DNA from: Trichuris trichiura
Taxonomy: Eukaryota > Nematoda > Enoplea > Trichinellida > Trichuridae
Direction of reading: 5' to 3'
Length of the DNA stretch: 64,000 nucleotides
Assembly: GCA_037903355.1 (NCBI GenBank)
Contig: JBAJFE010000004.1
Location: 4,882,001 to 4,946,000, forward strand
The translations under genes and the position numbers were made by a program. Every line of letters begins with the position of its first letter. Positions within the stretch are counted from its first letter, which is position 1. Shown here one piece after another: positions 23,562-35,132 of this stretch. The notes beneath the pieces are model-generated. The model was not told where the DNA came from and ran no database searches. It saw only the letters and a list, made by a program, of their open reading frames with translations.

Positions 23562-25379
23562 GCACTTTCATTTAGACGCTTCAGACTAATGAAGTCCGGC
23601 GGATAGCTCTTTTCTCTAGGCCAGTGTGTCCCAACGGGAAGCGCTACCGCCCCCTGTGAGAGATAAAAGTACGCTGAATAATTCTGTCGCACGAAATGTG
23701 TATGTGACGTTTTGGCACGTAGACAGGCGGGATAAACTCTAATAGCAGCAGTATTGTATTTCTGGAATAGGTCACATGTCGCGTACTTTGGTTCCTTGGC
23801 GAGTGCACCATTTGTCTGCTCTGAAGTTTGTGCACAGTGCAAAAGTTTGTTGCGGAGCGTAAGTAGGTTCTCTTCGCTGTAGCTTAGTGCTGAGTTCGCG
23901 TGGTGAGACTCGCCCGTTCCATAGAGAAAAACATTGCATGTGCAGATTTAAATATTCTCATTGCATCTCCGCACCAAAGAGAACGAGTTAATGGTCCCTA
24001 GTCAGCTTCATTCGCCATTCGAATTCATATTCCTGGCTAGTCTGAAGAGATAAAGCACCCCTTCTTGCTGCCCCTTTTACTTTGCATTCGGTATCTGGTA
24101 GTAATATTTTGCTGAAAGTCCCAGGTTGGAGCGCAGACCCTTTCTGTGGGGTTGAGAATGCAGAACTACAATTTCAGGAAGTCGCTAGAGCTGCAAGCTA
24201 ATCAGGAACTCAAGTCAAAAATTAAGCTTGGATGCTGGACCTGCTGCAAAGCTATATTCCACGCTTAAACTGAGTCTATATTAAGAAACCTACTTATTTC
24301 CTTCTTCAGATCTGTTTAAGCGTGTATTTAGTGTCGTTGCAGACTTGGTAAGGGAAATAAAAATTAACCTACAAGTTATAAATCAGAGTGATTTGAGAAT
24401 TTGACACAGACCTGAAAATTTCATTGCTGAATGATTACGGGAAAGTACAAACCGTTTATTGTCAATTTACACACAACGTCCAAAACTTCCGGAGTTTTCA
24501 GAGCCTGACGTGCTCCATTTTCTACGATTACAAATGTAGGCCCTTTGTGCGGTAAGGTTTAGGGGCGTAGGGTTAGCTCAAGTTAGTTACGAAGTTCATG
24601 GTGGTGTGGGAGGAGGGAGGCTGGAGAAGTTTGTAATAGCTGGAAGGTCCGGTTTCTGCTGCCTGTCATGGTTTCTTGGCGTCCTAATTTCTCTTGGTTC
24701 CTCGTATCGTCTGCGTCGAAAGGGGCTCCATGTCATTATTGGCTTCTTGGCATTTTGATTGTTTGATTTTCCTACTGTAGGCGTTGGAAGTGCTTCCGAT
24801 TACTAAAGTTTTATTGATCCCTTCAACCCTTTGGAGGCTTTGGTAAGGAGCGGTCAACAAAGAGAACGAAAAAAACTGGAGATAACTAAAGTAATAGTGA
24901 AGAAAAACAATGAAGTTCAGGATAGGGGAACCGGAAGTTAAGAACTAAGAGCAAAGGCGAATAACAGAAACGGAAGGTAACAGCAGGAGCACAAAAAGAA
25001 GAAAAGTGGTGTTATTCGAGGATGCAGCATTTCGTGACGTTAATTACATTGTTCCAAATGTCACTGGTTTCCACTGTCCTTCTTTATGTTTGCGTTGTGT
25101 TGGATGAAGAGCGCTTCTTTTATGCGCCTAAGGACAATGCAGCTCACTGAACAGGACTGAGGTTCGTAGCGAACCGGAATAAGGCGTGGCATGTTCAGCA
25201 ATCCCTGATGCTGCTAACGCGCGTTTCATGGCCAGGATAGGAAGAACAGTGGTGACCTGCCGAGGCATGCTGTGGTGGGACTACTCTGTTTAAGCTCTAG
25301 CTTGGCACTGTTATAGCGCGTAAGGTGCCTCATGTGTTAAAGGAACCCGTGAGAAAGGGTGAACGCTGTTTCCCAAATA
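23562..25379. other. No gene recognised
   Basis: Contains a CAGTGTGTCCCAAC start near 23622 followed by CCGCCCCCTG, resembling one end of a hAT element, but I found no matching second end. Nothing else is supported. Confidence 0.35.
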
Positions 25380-25813
25380 CAGTGTTTCTCAAGGTGAGGG
25401 TTGCCAGGGCCTCCCTGTGAGCATTTCTTAGCATTTGGGCCCCCCATTTCTGATTAGTCGACTTCAAGCGCGCTGATTAGCTGGATTCGAAGACGGAGGG
25501 CAGCCCGGACGTCATAATGTTGTACAAAGTTCTGCAGGGAAAGCATTTCTCGGGGAGTGTGTCGAACACTTACTTTCTCACCTCCGAGCCGGCTGCCCCC
25601 ACCTTCCTCCGGTCCTCTTCCAGTTAATCAGAATTGAGGCGCGCAACAGCATGCAGCTTTCTCTTAGGCAGGAGACCCAATACCTGACTCCCAGGCATAC
25701 TTTCCTGTGCACTTCAACACGATCGCCCAGAGGGCATATGCTCCCCACAGATCAAAAGGGCTTTCCAAGGAACCCCGGTGGGGAACATGCCCCCCCCCCC
25801 GTGAGAATCACTG
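25380..25813. mobile_element. hAT-like MITE (434 bp)
   Basis: Starts CAGTGTTTCTCAAGG and ends CCGTGAGAATCACTG, inverted with a few mismatches, the same terminal class as the element at 1904. The flanking octamers CCCAAATA and CTCCAATG match at five of eight positions, compatible with an old 8-bp duplication. The interior is G/C-rich and includes a run of 12 C near 25790. Confidence 0.6.
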
Positions 25814-26039
25814 CTCCAATGGAAGTGACTGAACAATAGCAATTCACCTCACATAAACAACGCCTCAGTGCTCGTCCACTGGAAGTCTAACTTTACTGCG
25901 TCCAAGGTTGGGTTTCTGTTTATGGCACACTGACAAATGCAGACTTCTTCCTAGCCTTTGAGTCTTTTATTAACAGGGAGTAGAATTCTTGGACCGAAGA
26001 AGCTGCATCTTTGAACTCTGTGTGGGTTGGCTAGAGTTT

Positions 26040-26640
26040 ACTGAATGAATGAATGTACCAGACATGGTGGGTAATCATTTTCTTTGAAAGTGTTATACGG
26101 GGGTTCAAAAGGTTTCAAGTCTAACATATTTCCTGATAAGCTAAGAAAATGAAACTGTATTATGATAAAAATATGTCCTTTAACTTCAATGCACTGTTCA
26201 CATCGAGATTTCAAATTCATTAAGCCGTCTAAAAAGAAGTTTTATTTTACGCGGGTTAAAGTACTCTTCAACTGCCAACTGCAGCTTCTCGTTTCTGAAC
26301 ATCGTTCCTCGAAAGCGCTGCTTCAGATAGCCGAATAAAAAACAGTCGCTGTAGGCAAGGTCTGGGATGTAGGGTGTGTACTTAATCTGGGCGAACTCGC
26401 ATTCTTGGATGGCAGCTAGCGAAACTTTTGACTTATGGGCTGGAGCACTGTCGTCGTGTAGTGGCAGCGCCTAGCCTGACAGATCTCGACGTTTTCTTGA
26501 TTGAATTACGAAGCAGACGGAGCACATCTGCATAATATTTACACGTGATAATGGCTCTGTGTTCCATGTAATCAATTAGAAGAATTCCTCTTGCATCCCA
26601 GGTCGCTGCTTAAACCTTCCTCAGTCGGGGTTCAATGCGG
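26040..26640 (-). pseudogene. Mariner transposase, C-terminal remnant
   Basis: Reading the minus strand from about 26610, translation gives ATWDARGILLIDYMEHRAII and KYYADVLRLLRNSIKKTSR, the mariner catalytic-core block around the second Asp. This is followed by out-of-frame pieces corresponding to the HHDNAPAH and HPPYSPDLAPSDY blocks, then MNLKSRCEQCIEVKGHIF near the C-terminus. Stops and shifts abolish function, and the N-terminal half is missing. It resembles C. elegans-type mariners more than the copy at 29800. Confidence 0.75.
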
Positions 26641-26689
26641 GCCCTACTAGTATAAGAGGATCAGTGTACTTTCACTGCCTGTTTTGTTG

Positions 26690-27085
26690 CTCAGATTTAA
26701 AACATTTTGCACACCCTATATATATGATTTGATTCTGCTTGTACGAACTCTGGTTTGCGTAAGTCAACAGCGCGTCTTGCAATACTCTGAATGACTCCTC
26801 TCGTCACTGTGCGTGAGTGATGAGAGGAGAAATGTAGAAAATTATCCGCATGTGTTGCTTTCCTATAAACATTTGTCTTCGGGCGTTCAGACCCTCTTCT
26901 TACTACTGAGTCCAGGAAGGAAAGTTTGCCAGAAACCGCTCTCTCAATCGTGAAAGATATCATTTTAGCGAATCACCCACTGAGACGATTTACGAAGATT
27001 TCTTCCTTACTTTACCGGATTCTATAATCACAAAAATGTCAAAGATGTCTTCCACCTATTACAAACTTCGCCAACCCCCGCTCCC
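26690..27085 (-). pseudogene. PLE reverse transcriptase fragment (palm end and thumb)
   Basis: Minus-strand translation gives IFVIIESGKV, following the position of the catalytic Asp pair, which is itself destroyed. Then come GKLSFLDSVVRRGSERPKTN and VYRKATHADNFLHFSSHHSR, the YRKPTHTD-type thumb motif, and GVIQSIARRAVDL. The fragment lacks the GIY-YIG domain and runs opposite to the other PLE copies. Confidence 0.8.
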
Positions 27086-27592
27086 CAACACTGGGCTGTT
27101 TAACTAATGTGACCTAATCCCATGCCACTAACCTCACCGCACATGGGACCTATATTTGTAGTCCTTGATAACGGAACGCGTCAGGCTCTGAAAATTCAAG
27201 AATTTTTGGAAATTGTATGTAAGGAGACAATAAACGGTTTGTACTTTTCCTTTAATCTCTCAACAATGAAATTGCAAGATGGCGTTAAAAAGGTTTCCGT
27301 TTTCGATAGAGGCAAAAATGGAAAAGCTGCATTCCCTTTGGGTGGGTTCCTAACCTTACGATGAAGTTTGCTCGTTATATACACTTTTGAGTGCAACAAG
27401 TGGATTTTTCAGTGTCAAGTACTATCTTCTGTCAACTAAGAATTTTGCGTGAGCGTTCAACTTCCTTTGGTAAAGCAAGCTACCGGCTGGGGCATTGGCG
27501 AGATGGTCTTGGGAATACACTGCTCTATCCCATTGGTCGCTGACCTTAGGCTAATGTAGTAAACGCAGTTGACGGACGTACGCAAAAAGGGT

Positions 27593-27866
27593 TGTCAAAC
27601 AGTTATTGTACCGACACAACACGAATCTCTCAGCCTTCCGCGGGTGCTCTTTATATACTCCTTATCCTGGCGGGGGCTGAGCGTCACTTCGTGGGCGAGG
27701 TGACGTCTGACGCACGTTTCCGGTGACCGCCCGCGCGTCCTGATAGCTATTTCCTGTGACTACCCTGCGTGAGTCACTATCAAGGTCTGCCCTGCAGGGA
27801 TCGTCGCTTTCACCGCCCGTCGTGCAGGGAGCGGTTTCCGTAGTTCCCGTCACGCTTTTCGTCACA
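27593..27866 (-). mobile_element. Possible solo LTR, minus orientation
   Basis: On the minus strand it reads TGTGACG...TTTGACA with a TATATAA box near 27655 and an ACAATAA word about 45 bases downstream. It is markedly GC-rich upstream of the TATA box, as many LTR U3 regions are. No target duplication was found, so the boundaries and class are weak. Confidence 0.35.
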
Positions 27867-27869
27867 GCT

Positions 27870-29795
27870 AACTTTACCTCATGGCGGCAAGTGGCCCTTC
27901 TTTCGTGCGCTTGCCTTGATATTCGTCATTGCCAGTCTGCAGCTGGAGTTTCATACATCTTGGGTTGCTCTTCCATGCTCCCATTCGATTGGTCTGTATC
28001 TTTTGCTTCAGTTGTTTTGGCCTTCTCATTAGCTTTGCTGCCGTTACTACACGAATTCAGTGCACTGGAGTGATTACAGTCTGCATAATCGCTTGTTTCT
28101 TTGTTTCTTCGGTTCTGACTGCTCATTGCCATTGATTTCCTGACCTCAAGTTGTCGCTACTAGTGCATATCATGCTGAGTAAAAGCCAATTTTTCGCCGC
28201 CGTTCTTGGTACGGATGGCTCATTTCATTGACTTGTTATGCTTTTATCCTTTAGTTTACTCCAGCCCACCGTCTTCGCTCATCCCTGATTGATCATGCCT
28301 ACAATGCCATCATCTCACGTTGGAAAAGTTTTCCAATACACGCTACTATTCATCGGAAAATTTTAAAAAGTCTATTCTCGCTTTCAATGAAGAGATCTGC
28401 AATAATACTTCTGCTTTCCCACAATGCATCAGCTCGTTGGAAAGCTTCCGCTTGCCTTTCATGTATGCTATTGCGCGTTTTGCGAAACACGAAAGAGGCA
28501 TAAAAGCTGCAAGTATTCATCAGCATTCTGCGAAAAAAGCATAGATCGTTGCTTTTTAGTCATCTATATCAAACGAAATAATGAAGAACCCAATTAGTCA
28601 CATGAAGACACAAGCGAGAAAATTTAAAATAAATTATAATGAACACCGCCTTTGAATGTGGAAGCAACTAAGCCACCAATGCGATGTATGCAATTGACAC
28701 AGTGTGAGCAATGCTGTGATAGAAAGATGGTCGAACAGACTAAGTACCAACAAGATATGACAAAGTTTAGTAATCAGCAGAACGCTAAAACAGAACAGCA
28801 CAAACGTGAAAAAGGAAACTTCGCTGTGACCGCTCAGTTAGCGGAGATAAGCAATATCATAAGACCTTAGGAATTCGCAGGATCGTCGCTGGTGATAGCG
28901 ATACGGGGTGCGGTGCCTGCGTATAACTATTGTGAGAGCTGCCTGGCAGTCACAGTATCCTCCGTAGTTAATTGCGTTGCATGCTAGTGGAATAATTTGA
29001 TCAACCGCACTGATGGACGGCGTTTCATGCTGGAATTGATCCTGACATCAGCAACCCTGATTTCGTCGCTTAATCTGGGATACAGTTTCTGTACCTGCCC
29101 CGTTGGCCAAGTGCCTCTAAAACTGGAGACGTTTATGATCAGTACAACGTATTATCTCATACAATTTATTGGTGCTGCTATTACTAAAGTTCAGCTTAAT
29201 CTGCAATTAAGAAATTGCTAGCCTCGGTTCCACAGCTGCAGAAACTATCAAAGCAAAAATGTTGCACATCCTACGCAGTACTACTGCCTGTTGCATTTTG
29301 GGCCCTAAGACATGTTGCCAAAAACTGCAACTATTGAAAGGACCAGTTCTTTGCTAAAGAGCGATCTAGATGAAAAGCACAGGATGCAATCGACGCACAT
29401 TTAACCTGCCTGAAAAGTAATTTTATTTTACGGATAAAATTGTTTTACTTTTGAAAACTCACACTTTCAGGAAACTCCTGGAACGGCTATCCTGAAAGTC
29501 TTGTGAATTTTCATACATAGAGGACGGTTTCAGCTGTAACGTGAAAACCGTGCAATTGCCACTGGTTTTTAAAAGTTTCTTATTTCCGAGTCTGGGAAGC
29601 ACTATAACTTTTACCAATTTAAGTTATTGGGTAGTTTTATAAATTCGTTCCGCTTTATTGTGAAATAAATTTTTTAAAATATATCTTTGCTCTTATGTCA
29701 AGTAATAAACATTATTCGATATCTTTTCATGCCCTCTACAAGCTGTTACAGTTATATTTTAATGCTGCGTTCATGAAAAATTCCAGCTTAGCAGG
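27870..29795. other. No gene recognised
   Basis: Overlapping short frames occur on both strands but none shows a domain, signal sequence or splice structure that I would support. Confidence 0.35.
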
Positions 29796-29799
29796 AAAG

Positions 29800-30830
29800 G
29801 TGCAATATCAAGTTGACAAAAAGGAGAACCTCCAGTAGGTGCTGCTTCTCCAGTATAACGAAGGGTTAAGTGCTGTCGAGCTGCTGAAAAGATTTAAGCG
29901 GTAGGAGAAAAAAGCTATCAGTGATCGAGCAACTAAAATGCAGCCTTCCCGCTTTAGAGAAAAAAACTTTTATCTGAGTGAGTGTGCGAGGTCAGGGATA
30001 CCAAAGGATTTTGACGAAGAGAGATTGACACCCTAGTCCACGAAGATTATCGGCAGTCGACGCGAGAACTGTCTGCGAAGATGGACTGCGGTTATGTGAC
30101 TGTCAGGCAACATTCATTATCTATGGAAAAAGTAAAGAAAATGGGCTCATCGATGATAGATCACCTGAGTCAAAATGACAAATCCGGCGCGTTTCTACCT
30201 CGGATGGTCTCCTCGCTCAATACCGTCAAGCTGTAGCCTAACCTAGCCCGTTCTTCAGCCAGACCATCCCAGGTGACTAGAAGCGGTGCCTGTACGTCAA
30301 CATGGGACAAAGAAAGGGAGGGCTGAGTCCCGGTGAAGATCGAACCCCGCGAGCAAAGTCTGAATTGCAACAACGAAAGACCATGTTCCCCGTCTGGTGG
30401 AATTGTGAGGATGTTATATATTTTGAATAGTTCCCAAAGACCTAGATGATAATCCCCATAATATAAGTAGACCATTCACAGCATTTGGCGAGCGAAGTTC
30501 AGGGGAAAAGACAGAAGAAGAAACCTGCCGTCATGATGCATCACGACAATGCCCAACCGCATACAGCAACCATCAGAAAAACAGCCATTCATGAACTCAT
30601 ATGGGAGGGCCTTCCGCATCCGGATTATTACCCTGACCTCACTTCATCCGATTAGCACTTTTTCCGTTTGTCCAATGTCAACTTGCTCGGCGTTTCCTTC
30701 AATAATTATGAAGAACTCCAAAAATGGCTGCCAGACTTCTTCAAGCCCCCATATTTCTACCGACACAGGATAGTGCAGCCGGCTAGTCGTTGGAAAGAAG
30801 CCGTGAATAGAAAAATAGAATAAATTGTTG
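29800..30830 (+). pseudogene. Mariner transposase, near full length but degenerate
   Basis: Across shifting frames the order of a mariner transposase is preserved. It runs helix-turn-helix remnants near 29870; KDFDEERLTP, then ENCLRRWTAVM-type text and SMEKVKKMGS near 30120; CLYVNMGQRKGGLSPGEDRT near 30290; WWNCEDVIYFE near 30400; MMHHDNAQPHTATIRK near 30535, containing a catalytic Asp; and LPHPDYYPDLTSSD near 30615. The C-terminal part continues to about 30825. At least four stops or frameshifts interrupt it. Terminal inverted repeats were not identified. Confidence 0.85.
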
Positions 30831-30834
30831 ACTG

Positions 30835-31959
30835 AACAGTTTGTATTTTCAATAAAAAAAATTAAGTTAAGGCAATCAAAAAAGCAGAACTAACTGATGA
30901 AACAGCCTAAGAAGAATATATACGAAGACGCACTACCAAGAGCAGCTGTTAAAGCTTTATATTGTTCGAAAATGGGATGTTCAATAACGAACACGCATGT
31001 CTGCATGGGGAGTTCACGCTCTGACAGCCATAATCTTTCTGTGAAGACGAAACAAGTAAGTTCTGAGAAATGCAACATCCACTTTAATTATTCTACTTTC
31101 TTAAGCGAGCTCAAAGCGCGAATTTATCATGTTTACATATGCTTCGGTGTAAAAAAAACTAAGGTAGATAGATCTTCAAAAAATAAACTTAATGCCAACT
31201 TTGGGAACAGCAATTTTGACAGATGAACAAAGGCCATCCGTACGGCAGCGTCTGTCTCTGCACTGCTAAGTGGACTGACTGTGACATAGGATGGGATTTT
31301 AAGTTAAAAAGTGTAAACAAGAAAGTAACTGCAGAAAGATACAACTGTGAGTCAGTAATTAAACGATATTGAAATACAACTTCAGAAATTTATAATAAAT
31401 TGATTCTAACGACGTTGACTAAGGGAATATGACAGCGGGGGTAACAAATGGAGAGTTAATAAGTTAACATAAGTTGGCAATCATATACCAGGAGAAAAAA
31501 CTAAAGGCAGAATAATAGATGAAATATAAAGTGGAAATAAAATTTTTCTTTCTGTATCTTCTTCGCTTCAGTCAAAAATAGTATCCTTAACGCTGACAAC
31601 TTGTTTATTTCTTGAAAACAAATGTATGAGCACCATTACAAAATAGAAAATTTGCAGACGATAGATATTTTTAGCTTTAATTTTTGTAAGATATCTTCTT
31701 GAATTGTTTCCATTCATACGGATTATAAGCGTTCAGCTTTATCAGTTTATTGAGTGAACTTTTTGAGGCATCCCACCTCACCCCCATCATCAGCGCTCAC
31801 TGAAGATAATTAAAAAAGTCAAAAATTGGTAATATGGTGGGTAAACGAACAATTTATAAATGGGACACAGTTTTAAACCAAGAAAGCTTTCTTCGATTAA
31901 GAAAGTAGCCTAAACCACCCGCAGGTCGAAAAGAAACTAGTTAGGATACATGTATAAAT
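30835..31959. other. No gene recognised
   Basis: Strongly AT-rich; no supported gene or repeat. Confidence 0.4.
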
Positions 31960-32046
31960 AAATACAGATCTTTCTTCAAAATTTTTTCGCGGTATTTTTA
32001 ACCGGTTACTTAATTAACGCTTATTGCAAAAACGTTATTTCCGAAA

Positions 32047-32076
32047 CTTTCGGGTCTACCCAAGACCTGTCATCAG
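32047..32076 (-). other. Hammerhead-like PLE hairpin, left arm
   Basis: On the minus strand: CTGATGA, CA, a GGTCT/AGACC stem, C, then GAAA. The CTGATGA box is the canonical hammerhead form. Confidence 0.4.
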
Positions 32077-32645
32077 CGTAATTGCGCCGCCCGTCGGGTC
32101 GGTCTTTATGGTTGCAAGCCGTTCCATCCGACCAACTTTGGCAGAGACTTCCGCCTTCAGCTTTGCCTTGAGCTGTCAGGCTTCGGTCCTGCCTAGTCAG
32201 TCAGACGGTGCAGCGAGAGTCCAACCGACTTGCCGCGATGGCGGCACATTAACAAAGGAGGACCAACTAGCAAACAAACGACCTATACCCGTCTGTTTCA
32301 AACAAACAAAGAAAATAATTCAGGCGTGCGCGGGCACCGAAGAAAAGAAGAAAATAAGAAGAAAAAAGGAAGAGGACAACGAGAGGTACAGAAGAAAGAA
32401 GGCGGAGCTGCGGGAAAGGTTTAAAACAAACGGATATACGTCGTTTGTTTGCTCGTTACTACTCTTTCGTTAATGTGCCGCCGTCGCGGAAGGTCGGTTG
32501 GACGCTCGCTGCACCGTCTGACTGACTAGGCGGGACCGAAGCCCGACGGATCAAGGCAGAGCTAACGGTGGAAGTTTTTGCCAAAGTTGGTCGGATGGAG
32601 CAGCTTGCCACTACAAAGACCGACCCGACAGGCGGCGCAATAACG

Positions 32646-32674
32646 CTGATGACAGGTCTTGGGTAGTCCTGAAA
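32646..32674 (+). other. Hammerhead-like PLE hairpin, right arm
   Basis: Mirror copy of 32047-32076 with CTGATGA and GAAA kept and a changed 3' stem strand (AGTCC). ACG before the box faces CGT at 32688, a candidate short stem I. Confidence 0.4.
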
Positions 32675-32801
32675 GTTTCGTGAATAACGTTTTTGCAATA
32701 AACGTTAATTAAAAAACAGGGTTAAAAATATCGCGAAAAAAATTTAGAAGAAAAATTTTAAAAACTCGTTACGAAGAAAAATAAAAAAGAAAATATAGAT
32801 C

Positions 32802-33240
32802 ATCCACAAAATTAACAAAAGAAGTAAGTCAGAGTGGACATATTGGCGTGACGGAAGTGATGAAAACGGATAGTAAACAAAAGCAAAGAAAAAACCTCGC
32901 AAAGACGAACCAAAACCTAAAGGTCAAAGTAAAGAAGATAATACAACGAAATTAAATAGAAATAGTATTGAAATGATATAATGATTAACTCCAAAAAACG
33001 AAAATTGGCGCAAAATTAAACGGCTTATCGCTTTTCACATTTCTAGTGTTACCACAAGTTCTCATCCCACTTCGTCACAAACACTTCGTATTCATTCCTT
33101 CAACCTGTCAGCTCTCCTCCTTATTTTTCATTCTTCCCATCTTTGTCACCTGTTCTGCCACTACTGTAAAGTAGTCATCCCTTCTAAAGGTGGGTCAAGC
33201 CCAGAAGCCTGTGGCTGGATGATCCGTGCCTATTTTTGTC
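32802..33240. other. No gene recognised
   Basis: AT-rich spacer between two inverted-repeat units. Confidence 0.4.
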
Positions 33241-33300
33241 AATTAAGGTTAAACATAACGGTACGGACAAACTATCCGCTCAACATTTATTTCGCGCAGC

Positions 33301-33329
33301 TTTCAGGAAACTCTGGTTCCCATCTTCAG
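33301..33329 (-). other. Hammerhead-like PLE hairpin in the inverted left repeat
   Basis: Minus strand: CTGAAGA, T, GGGAAC stem with GTTTCCT, then GAAA. It points away from the element centre, opposite to its partner at 34401. Confidence 0.4.
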
Positions 33330-33691
33330 CGCATGAAAATGGAAGAGCGAATCCTCGCATAGCAATATTCAGACCAAGTGCTTTAAACCGCGAGGACCTT
33401 GGGACATTTTAAATGAGTTACAAAATTTAATTGAGGGAGAGGAGGTTGGTAGGAAAGTTAAGAGTATCAGGAAGTAGGGGGGGTGAAGTTCTTTAAGAGG
33501 GAGAATATAAAAAAGAGAAAGGAAAAAGGGGGAGAAAGAAAATGGAGGAAGGGAAGGAAAGAAAGAAGAAAAAGAAAAAGGGAACAAAAACAACGGGGGG
33601 ACTGGGGGATTTCCCAAGACATCTTCAAGCACCAATATTGTTCTTGTGCAAACGATTCATGCAAGAGGCAGCAGCTTGTGCCCTGGGGTGG

Positions 33692-34070
33692 TTTACGAAA
33701 TAAAATGTGGATGTTCAGCCTCATACATTGGGCAAACATGTATTACGTTGGCACATGGGTTTCAGGAGCACGAGAAGTCCTTAACGAAATACAAGAATGC
33801 AGTCAACTGACTGAACGGAGAACCGTCCAATATGTCATGTGGACGTCCGCCCACACTTGATCCGCGAGATGCTATGGAACAGGCCATCCGGACATCAGCA
33901 GTAGCACAGCGTGCAGTGCAGTGCACGAGTCAACTGCGTGTGAAGGTGCTGTGTAAAGAAAGGCAATTTATGATTAAAAAGATAAAAGAAGCATTTTACA
34001 TAAAGTCCAATTCAAACATGGACAGACGCAGTGGCACTGCAGTGTCTCCTGGAACTAAAATCATCGGGGC
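33692..34070 (+). pseudogene. GIY-YIG endonuclease fragment of a PLE
   Basis: Translation from 33692 gives VVYEIKCGCSASYIGQTCIT followed by a degraded helix region and a stop near 33809. A second frame continues with RPPTLDPRDAMEQAIRTSA and KIKEAFYIKSNSNMDRRS. The same blocks follow the GIY-YIG core in the copies at 9988 and 62908. The reverse transcriptase is absent, so the copy is 5'-truncated as well as frameshifted. Confidence 0.8.
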
Positions 34071-34400
34071 CACAAACTGCTGCCTCTTACAGGAATCGCC
34101 TGCACAGGGACAATAACGGTGCTCGACGGTGTCTTGGGAAGTTTCCCCAGTCCCCCAATTGTTTTTGTTCCATTTTTCTTTTTCTTCTTTCTTTCCTTCC
34201 CTTCCTCCATTTTTCCCCCTTTATCATTCCCCTTTTAAACAACTCCACCCCCGCTCCTCTCTGTTACTCTTAACTTCCCTACCAACCTCTTCCCCTCATT
34301 TTAATTTTGTAACTCATTTAAAACGTCCCAAGATCCCCACAGTTTAAAGTACTTGGTTTGAATAGTGCTATGCCAGGATTCGCTACGCCATTTTCATGCG

Positions 34401-34429
34401 CTGAAGACGGGAACTGGAGTTTCCCGAAA
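34401..34429 (+). other. Hammerhead-like PLE hairpin in the right repeat
   Basis: CTGAAGA, C, GGGAA/TTCCC stem, then GAAA. It is followed by a tail with GTTTGTCCGTAC and the CA tract. Confidence 0.45.
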
Positions 34430-34480
34430 GCTTCGCGAAATAACTGTTGAACGAGTAGTTTGTCCGTACGATTATGTTAA

Positions 34481-34629
<149 letters not shown>

Positions 34630-34669
34630 GCGTTAGAAGGAATTTTATTTTCAAGGTAATTAAAGTTAA

Positions 34670-35132
34670 AACTTTAATGCCTGTAATGACGCTTTTTAAA
34701 TTCAAACGGAAGATAACCGTTCAGCTTTATCAGTCTTTACTATGCAAACGTTTGATAAGGGTAGATATGTTTCAAACTTCGCAGGGCACATAAAACTGTT
34801 TACTTGTTTTAGGGTTTTGTTCAACGGAAAGCCAAGTTTACATGTTTAAAAATTAAGATGACGGAAAAGAACAATAAACGAAGTATCAACAGTGCAAAGT
34901 TTAGGGACGTAGAGAAAGACAAAGCCTTCACTGTGTTAAAAGTAAAATCACGAGGAATTAACACCGTTCTTCAACCGTTATTTTAACAAAATGTCGAGTG
35001 ACTTTACAAAATCGATTGGCAACAATAAAACTGAATACACCGGGCCTGAACAAAACCTTTGGGGTTCATGTCTGTAATGCCATAACAGTGCTAGGTATAA
35101 CGTTCAAACCCGGAATACCATTTTCAATGAAA
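34670..35132. other. Downstream flank of the protein kinase D gene
   Basis: AT-rich sequence between the PLE and the kinase stop codon. It should include the kinase 3' untranslated region (minus strand), but I see no clear AATAAA on that strand. Confidence 0.35.

Larger units (their letters stand above)
31971..32790. mobile_element. Palindromic PLE-derived unit, 32 kb copy
   Basis: Arms of about 285 bp (31971-32256 and 32459-32755) are inverted copies around a 200-bp unique centre that is A/G-rich. Each arm holds a CTGATGA...GAAA hairpin pointing outward, then AATAACG and a TTAATTAA word. AAATACAGATC (31960-31970) and AAATATAGATC (32791-32801) may be an 11-bp target duplication with one mismatch, though the AT-rich context weakens that. 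Both arms encode the same roughly 78-residue open frame, a consequence of the inverted repeat. No PLE protein motif is present. Confidence 0.55.

Noticed and set aside
23622..23680. A third hAT-like element starting CAGTGTGTCCCAAC
   Set aside because: Only one end is visible; no inverted partner or 8-bp duplication was found.
30170..30475. Possible tRNA-derived SINE in the mariner, suggested by a GGTTCGATC box on the minus strand
   Set aside because: The same bases translate in the plus strand as a continuous mariner block (CLYVNMGQRKGG to WWNCEDVIYFE), so there is no insertion.
32024..32473. Plus-strand 149-codon frame and its minus-strand counterpart at 32459-32698
   Set aside because: Both follow from the inverted repeat of the palindromic unit; no protein motif is present.
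33369..33739. Phe/Leu/Pro-rich minus-strand frames
   Set aside because: They come from the purine-rich tract of an inverted PLE repeat and have low-complexity composition.
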